From Dehalococcoidia bacterium UBA5627 (GTDB taxonomy: Bacteria > Chloroflexota > Dehalococcoidia > Dehalococcoidales > UBA5627), in contig DIKD01000050.1 in the NCBI GenBank assembly GCA_002421585.1, forward strand, positions 10,991-18,405: a stretch of 7,415 bases of DNA, given 5' to 3'. The notes under the pieces were generated by a model. It made no database searches. It saw only the letters and a program-made list of their open reading frames with translations, and was not told the DNA's origin. The translations under genes and the position numbers were made by a program. Of the stretch, positions 5,132-7,415 are shown one piece after another (position 1 is the first letter of the stretch; every line of letters starts with the position of its first letter).

Positions 5132-5968
5132 TTACTCGGACGTTAAAATAGCCAAAGCCAACGCGCCGGGTCCGGCATGTACACCCAATGCCGGACCCAC
5201 ACTGGCTATTTTAGACTTTTTACCGCAAAAGGCTTCAAGCCGGTCAGCCAGCGCTTTGGCTTCATCCGGGGTGGTGGAATAAGCGACGGCAATATCATCG
5301 ATAGCGCCCGCTTTTTCGGCATAACCGTAAAGAATTTCTATTGCCTTATCACGGCTGCGCGCTTGGGCGGCCGGAAGAAACTCACCGTCTTTAAGCGTCA
5401 GCAGGGGTTTAATATTAAGCACATTCCCCAACAGAGCTTTGCCCTTTCCGATACGTCCGCCCATAGCCAGATACTTAAGTGTATCGAAGACTATCCAGAT
5501 ATGTATGCGCTCGATTAACTGCTTAACCTGTTCAACCGCCTGCTGAAAATCCTTACAGGACGCAGCTATTTGAGCCGCTTTAATAACTGTCAGCCCCACA
5601 CCCATCGATACCGACTGCGTGTCGATTACTTCAATCGGACATCCGACGGCAGCTATATCTTTGCCGCGAAGCGCTGAATTAATAGTACCGCTCAACTTGG
5701 TTGAGATATGTATCGAAATGATTCCGTCGGCATCTTCAGAAAGGTTTTTATAAACATCGACGAAATCCTGCGGGCTGGGTTGGGAGGTGGTGGGATGCAC
5801 AGGAAAGTGCAATAACCTTTCATAAAATTCCGATTCTGTAATATCTATGCGGTCGCGATAGGTCTTATTTCCAAATTGAACATAAACGGGAACTACAATG
5901 ATGCCGTACTTCTCCGCCAGGGCGTGCGGTATGTCAGAAGTACTGTCGGTCACAATTTTGATTGCCAT
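5132..5968 (-). CDS. DegV family fatty-acid-binding protein
   Basis: The 278-residue protein is full length for the family and opens MAIKIVTDSTSDIP, the DegV signature. PTTSQPSP at 59-66 and STKLSGT at 89-95 are the conserved segments that hold the carboxyl head of a bound fatty acid. The C-terminal half, with the VGPALGVHAGPGALAL motif, forms the second lobe. In Firmicutes such proteins (FakB) present host or endogenous fatty acids to the kinase FakA for phospholipid synthesis. Whether a FakA partner exists here is not visible in the window. The start is firm: GAGGAGGT at 5978-5985 lies nine bases before ATG 5968. The upstream 130 bases contain three palindromes and a TATAAT, so the gene probably has its own regulated promoter and is not simply read through from the protease gene. 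Confidence 0.92.
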   Translation of the reverse strand: MAIKIVTDSTSDIPHALAEKYGIIVVPVYVQFGNKTYRDRIDITESEFYERLLHFPVHPTTSQPSPQDFVDVYKNLSEDADGIISIHISTKLSGTINSALRGKDIAAVGCPIEVIDTQSVSMGVGLTVIKAAQIAASCKDFQQAVEQVKQLIERIHIWIVFDTLKYLAMGGRIGKGKALLGNVLNIKPLLTLKDGEFLPAAQARSRDKAIEILYGYAEKAGAIDDIAVAYSTTPDEAKALADRLEAFCGKKSKIASVGPALGVHAGPGALALAILTSE

Positions 5969-6019
5969 TCTGTTAATACCTCCTCAATTTGTTTATTCGG
6001 GGGTGGGGTAAGATAAGCG

Positions 6020-6068
6020 CGTATTATATAATACGTATTTGAAATACGGTAAATAAAATTAGCTAATT
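6020..6068. promoter_or_regulatory. Cluster of palindromes upstream of degV, candidate operator
   Basis: CGTATTATATAATACG (6020-6035) is a perfect 16-base palindrome, and sharing its last two bases is CGTATTT-G-AAATACG (6034-6048), so the half site CGTATT occurs four times in 29 bases, alternating in direction. A third perfect palindrome AATTAGCTAATT lies at 6057-6068. The first includes a TATAAT on both strands, so a bound protein would cover the degV -10 region. The cluster lies about 35 bases upstream of the ribosome site of degV and about 50 bases after the protease stop. A lipid-responsive repressor is a reasonable guess given the target gene, but none is encoded here. Confidence 0.5.
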
Positions 6069-6096
6069 AAATACTATGTTACACGATGGCAGGTTT

Positions 6097-6675
6097 CTAA
6101 ATACATAACATGCCGCTGTAATGCTTTAACCGGCGGCGCATTAATTTGCCATCCCCAACCAGTTTGTCTACCTCTTTCCAGAAAAGCGGGCTATGGTTCT
6201 TCACCCTGGTATGTACAAGTTCGTGCAGAATAACATAATCTGCCAATTCTTCCGGCAGCTTCGCCAGATTCATATTGAGACTGATATTATTTTTAACCGA
6301 ACAGCTTCCCCAGCGCGTTTTCTGATTCCGGATCGTGACTCTGTTATAGGTAAAACCGTGTCTTTTTGCTAAGCAAGCAAGCCTTCCAACCAGCTTTTCT
6401 TTGGCGGCAGCTTTCTCGATTTGATTCAATCTACCTAAACTTTCCCCTGATTGTGCCGCAGATTCTAAATGTCTGACCTTTTCGAGGTGCTTTCTTATCC
6501 ATTCCATTTTCGAAAGGACAAATCTTTCCGCTTGTGAATATGAGGATGAATGCGGAACACTAACACGCACGCCATAAAAGGGAGCAACGGAAACACTGAT
6601 GCGCTTCGCTCTCCTGCTGCGCTTAAATAGTACGCTAACGCCTTCGATTTCGAGAGTTTTAGTTTCAGTATCCAA
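6097..6675 (-). CDS. YgjP-type zinc metallopeptidase (DUF45, SprT-like fold)
   Basis: The 192-residue protein carries HELVH at 151-155 followed by NHSPLFW with His161, the zinc-binding HExxH plus third-ligand arrangement of the YgjP/DUF45 family. Upstream is TRWGSCS (120-126) with NNISLN, another hallmark. The N-terminal half is basic with a predicted helical stretch around residues 48-105. These are small cytoplasmic M48/SprT-like peptidases of unknown substrate; some sit beside type I restriction systems, but not here. The frame begins at TTG 6675: an in-frame TGA seven codons upstream and the absence of ATG before residue 57 leave little choice. There is no Shine-Dalgarno; a TATAAT at 6688-6693 lies only 12 bases ahead, predicting a very short leader. 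The gene diverges from the repeat-protein gene at 6850. Confidence 0.87.
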   Translation of the reverse strand: MDTETKTLEIEGVSVLFKRSRRAKRISVSVAPFYGVRVSVPHSSSYSQAERFVLSKMEWIRKHLEKVRHLESAAQSGESLGRLNQIEKAAAKEKLVGRLACLAKRHGFTYNRVTIRNQKTRWGSCSVKNNISLNMNLAKLPEELADYVILHELVHTRVKNHSPLFWKEVDKLVGDGKLMRRRLKHYSGMLCI

Positions 6676-6780
6676 TTGCTTGCGATTATTATATCATATA
6701 AATGTCCAAAATATATATTAGTGCTACAATAGCGATAATTCTGTTTTGATAACCTTATATCCAAAAGTCCCGGCACATTT

Positions 6781-6839
6781 TTGTTAAACGGTTAAATTAT
6801 TGTAGAATAATAACACGTCAATAAACTTCAAAGGAGGAA
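6781..6839 (+). promoter_or_regulatory. Promoter and ribosome site of the repeat-protein gene
   Basis: TTGTTA (6781-6786) and TAGAAT (6803-6808) are spaced 16 bases apart, matching consensus at four and five of six bases. The -10 box lies inside an inverted repeat ATTATT-GTAG-AATAAT (6796-6811), and a direct repeat GTTAAA-CG-GTTAAA occupies 6783-6796, so binding of a regulator is possible. AAGGAGGAA at 6831-6839 is a strong Shine-Dalgarno, somewhat far (about 12 bases from GGAGG) from ATG 6850. Confidence 0.55.
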
Positions 6840-6849
6840 GTGTTTTCAA

Positions 6850-7415
6850 ATGGTTCAGAAAGAAGGGCATAATTTGAATCTCGTAGTTGATGAGAGCTAC
6901 CCCGGTTTGACCAAAAAGGGGATAGAATACAGATTCGACGGTGATTTAAAAAGTAATCATGGTATCGAAATTCAGCTCGATAAAAAGCTCTATGTAACAG
7001 GCAGTATCGAGGCAACCAAAGGTATTAATAGCAATAAAAGTCTGAAAGCCGGAGAAAGTATAAAAGCCGGGCACGGCATCAATATAGCGGACGGTGATAT
7101 CGAATCCGGTGAAAGCATAGTTGCCGGTGTGGATACTATAGCAGCCGGAAATATTAAAGCCAGTTACCGCATAGAAGCTGCCGGGACCATCAAATCGGAT
7201 AAGATGATTAAATCCGGCTGGGATATAAAGGCGGGCGTTGATATGGAATCAGGTATGGGTATCGATTCCGGAGAAGGAATAAAAGTTGGGCGGAATATCA
7301 AGGCAGCCCAGGATATTCGGGCTAACAGACGCATTGAGGCGGGCGGTGATATCGAAGCCGGCTGGGGAATCAGATCGGTATTGTATATTTCCTGTGAAGG
7401 CACCCTCAGTGCACA
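6850..7415 (+). CDS. Hexapeptide-repeat protein, probable beta-solenoid, 3' end outside the window
   Basis: This frame is open from ATG 6850 to the right edge (188 codons and two bases) and is the only plus-strand gene. After about 50 ordinary residues (MVQKEGHNLNLVVDESYPGL at the start) it becomes a run of some twenty degenerate six-residue repeats of the form I-x-A/S-G-x-x, for example IKAGHG, IESGES, IKSGWD, IEAGGD, IEAGWG, with one or two one-residue slips. Regular Ile and small residues at this period suggest a stacked beta-solenoid, as in bactofilins or hexapeptide proteins, though the position of the small residue does not fit the classical left-handed hexapeptide rule. ISCEGTLSA near the edge departs from the repeat and may begin a C-terminal cap. 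No signal peptide or membrane segment is seen, so it is probably cytoplasmic. Function is unknown; I recall similar uncharacterised proteins but no family name. Confidence 0.75.
   Translation, partial: MVQKEGHNLNLVVDESYPGLTKKGIEYRFDGDLKSNHGIEIQLDKKLYVTGSIEATKGINSNKSLKAGESIKAGHGINIADGDIESGESIVAGVDTIAAGNIKASYRIEAAGTIKSDKMIKSGWDIKAGVDMESGMGIDSGEGIKVGRNIKAAQDIRANRRIEAGGDIEAGWGIRSVLYISCEGTLSA

Noticed and set aside
6495..6776. Minus-strand frame of 93 codons overlapping the protease start
   Set aside because: It is in a different frame from the HExxH protein, covers its upstream region and N-terminus, and has no ribosome site or family features.
7164..7403. Minus-strand frame of 79 codons with its own regular repeats
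   Set aside because: Its periodicity is only the reverse complement of the 18-base coding repeats of the plus-strand hexapeptide protein.

Overview
The window reads as a piece of an anaerobic bacterial chromosome with ordinary house-keeping-type genes, mostly on the minus strand, interrupted by an AT-richer two-gene defence module. The short dispersed palindromic repeats (including a CCCGAC-N2-GTCGGG core present twice, at 315-336 and 4922-4943) and the mix of SPFH, CDGSH, DegV and YgjP-type genes remind me of uncultured Chloroflexota of the Dehalococcoidia type. That assignment is an impression from the repeats and gene content, not a proof.

Layout, left to right. 1-209 (minus): N-terminal part of an SPFH/stomatin-like membrane protein, cut by the window edge. 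210-616: about 400 bases without a gene, filled with repeat-derived hairpins. 617-1308 (minus): a double-CDGSH iron-sulfur protein gene that is frameshifted near its 3' end. 1377-1526 (minus): a 49-residue zinc-ribbon protein with a good promoter that would give a leaderless mRNA. 1599-3715 (minus): the defence module, an EcoRI-family adenine methyltransferase followed, with a 4-base ATGA overlap, by a DUF262-HNH protein. Two adjacent palindromes lie just upstream of the methyltransferase start. 3908-4450 (minus): a five-helix DUF6512-type membrane protein, again with a promoter abutting the start codon. 4578-4820 (minus): a small glycine-rich membrane protein followed by a clear intrinsic terminator at 4509-4546. 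4821-5131: a second repeat-rich gap. 5132-5968 (minus): DegV fatty-acid-binding protein, with three palindromes in its upstream region. 6097-6675 (minus): YgjP-type zinc metalloprotease starting at TTG. 6850 to the right edge (plus): a protein made of about twenty six-residue repeats, still open at the window end.

How things work together: the only pair with an obvious joint job is methyltransferase plus DUF262-HNH. Methyltransferase-first order, translational coupling and an upstream operator-like site all fit a restriction-modification unit in which an EcoRI-type methylase is paired with an HNH rather than an EcoRI-type nuclease. The zinc-ribbon and CDGSH genes may share a transcript. The rest look like independent single-gene units. 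The most useful second looks are the methylase/DUF262-HNH pair, the two sets of clustered palindromes, the CDGSH frameshift and the hexapeptide-repeat protein.
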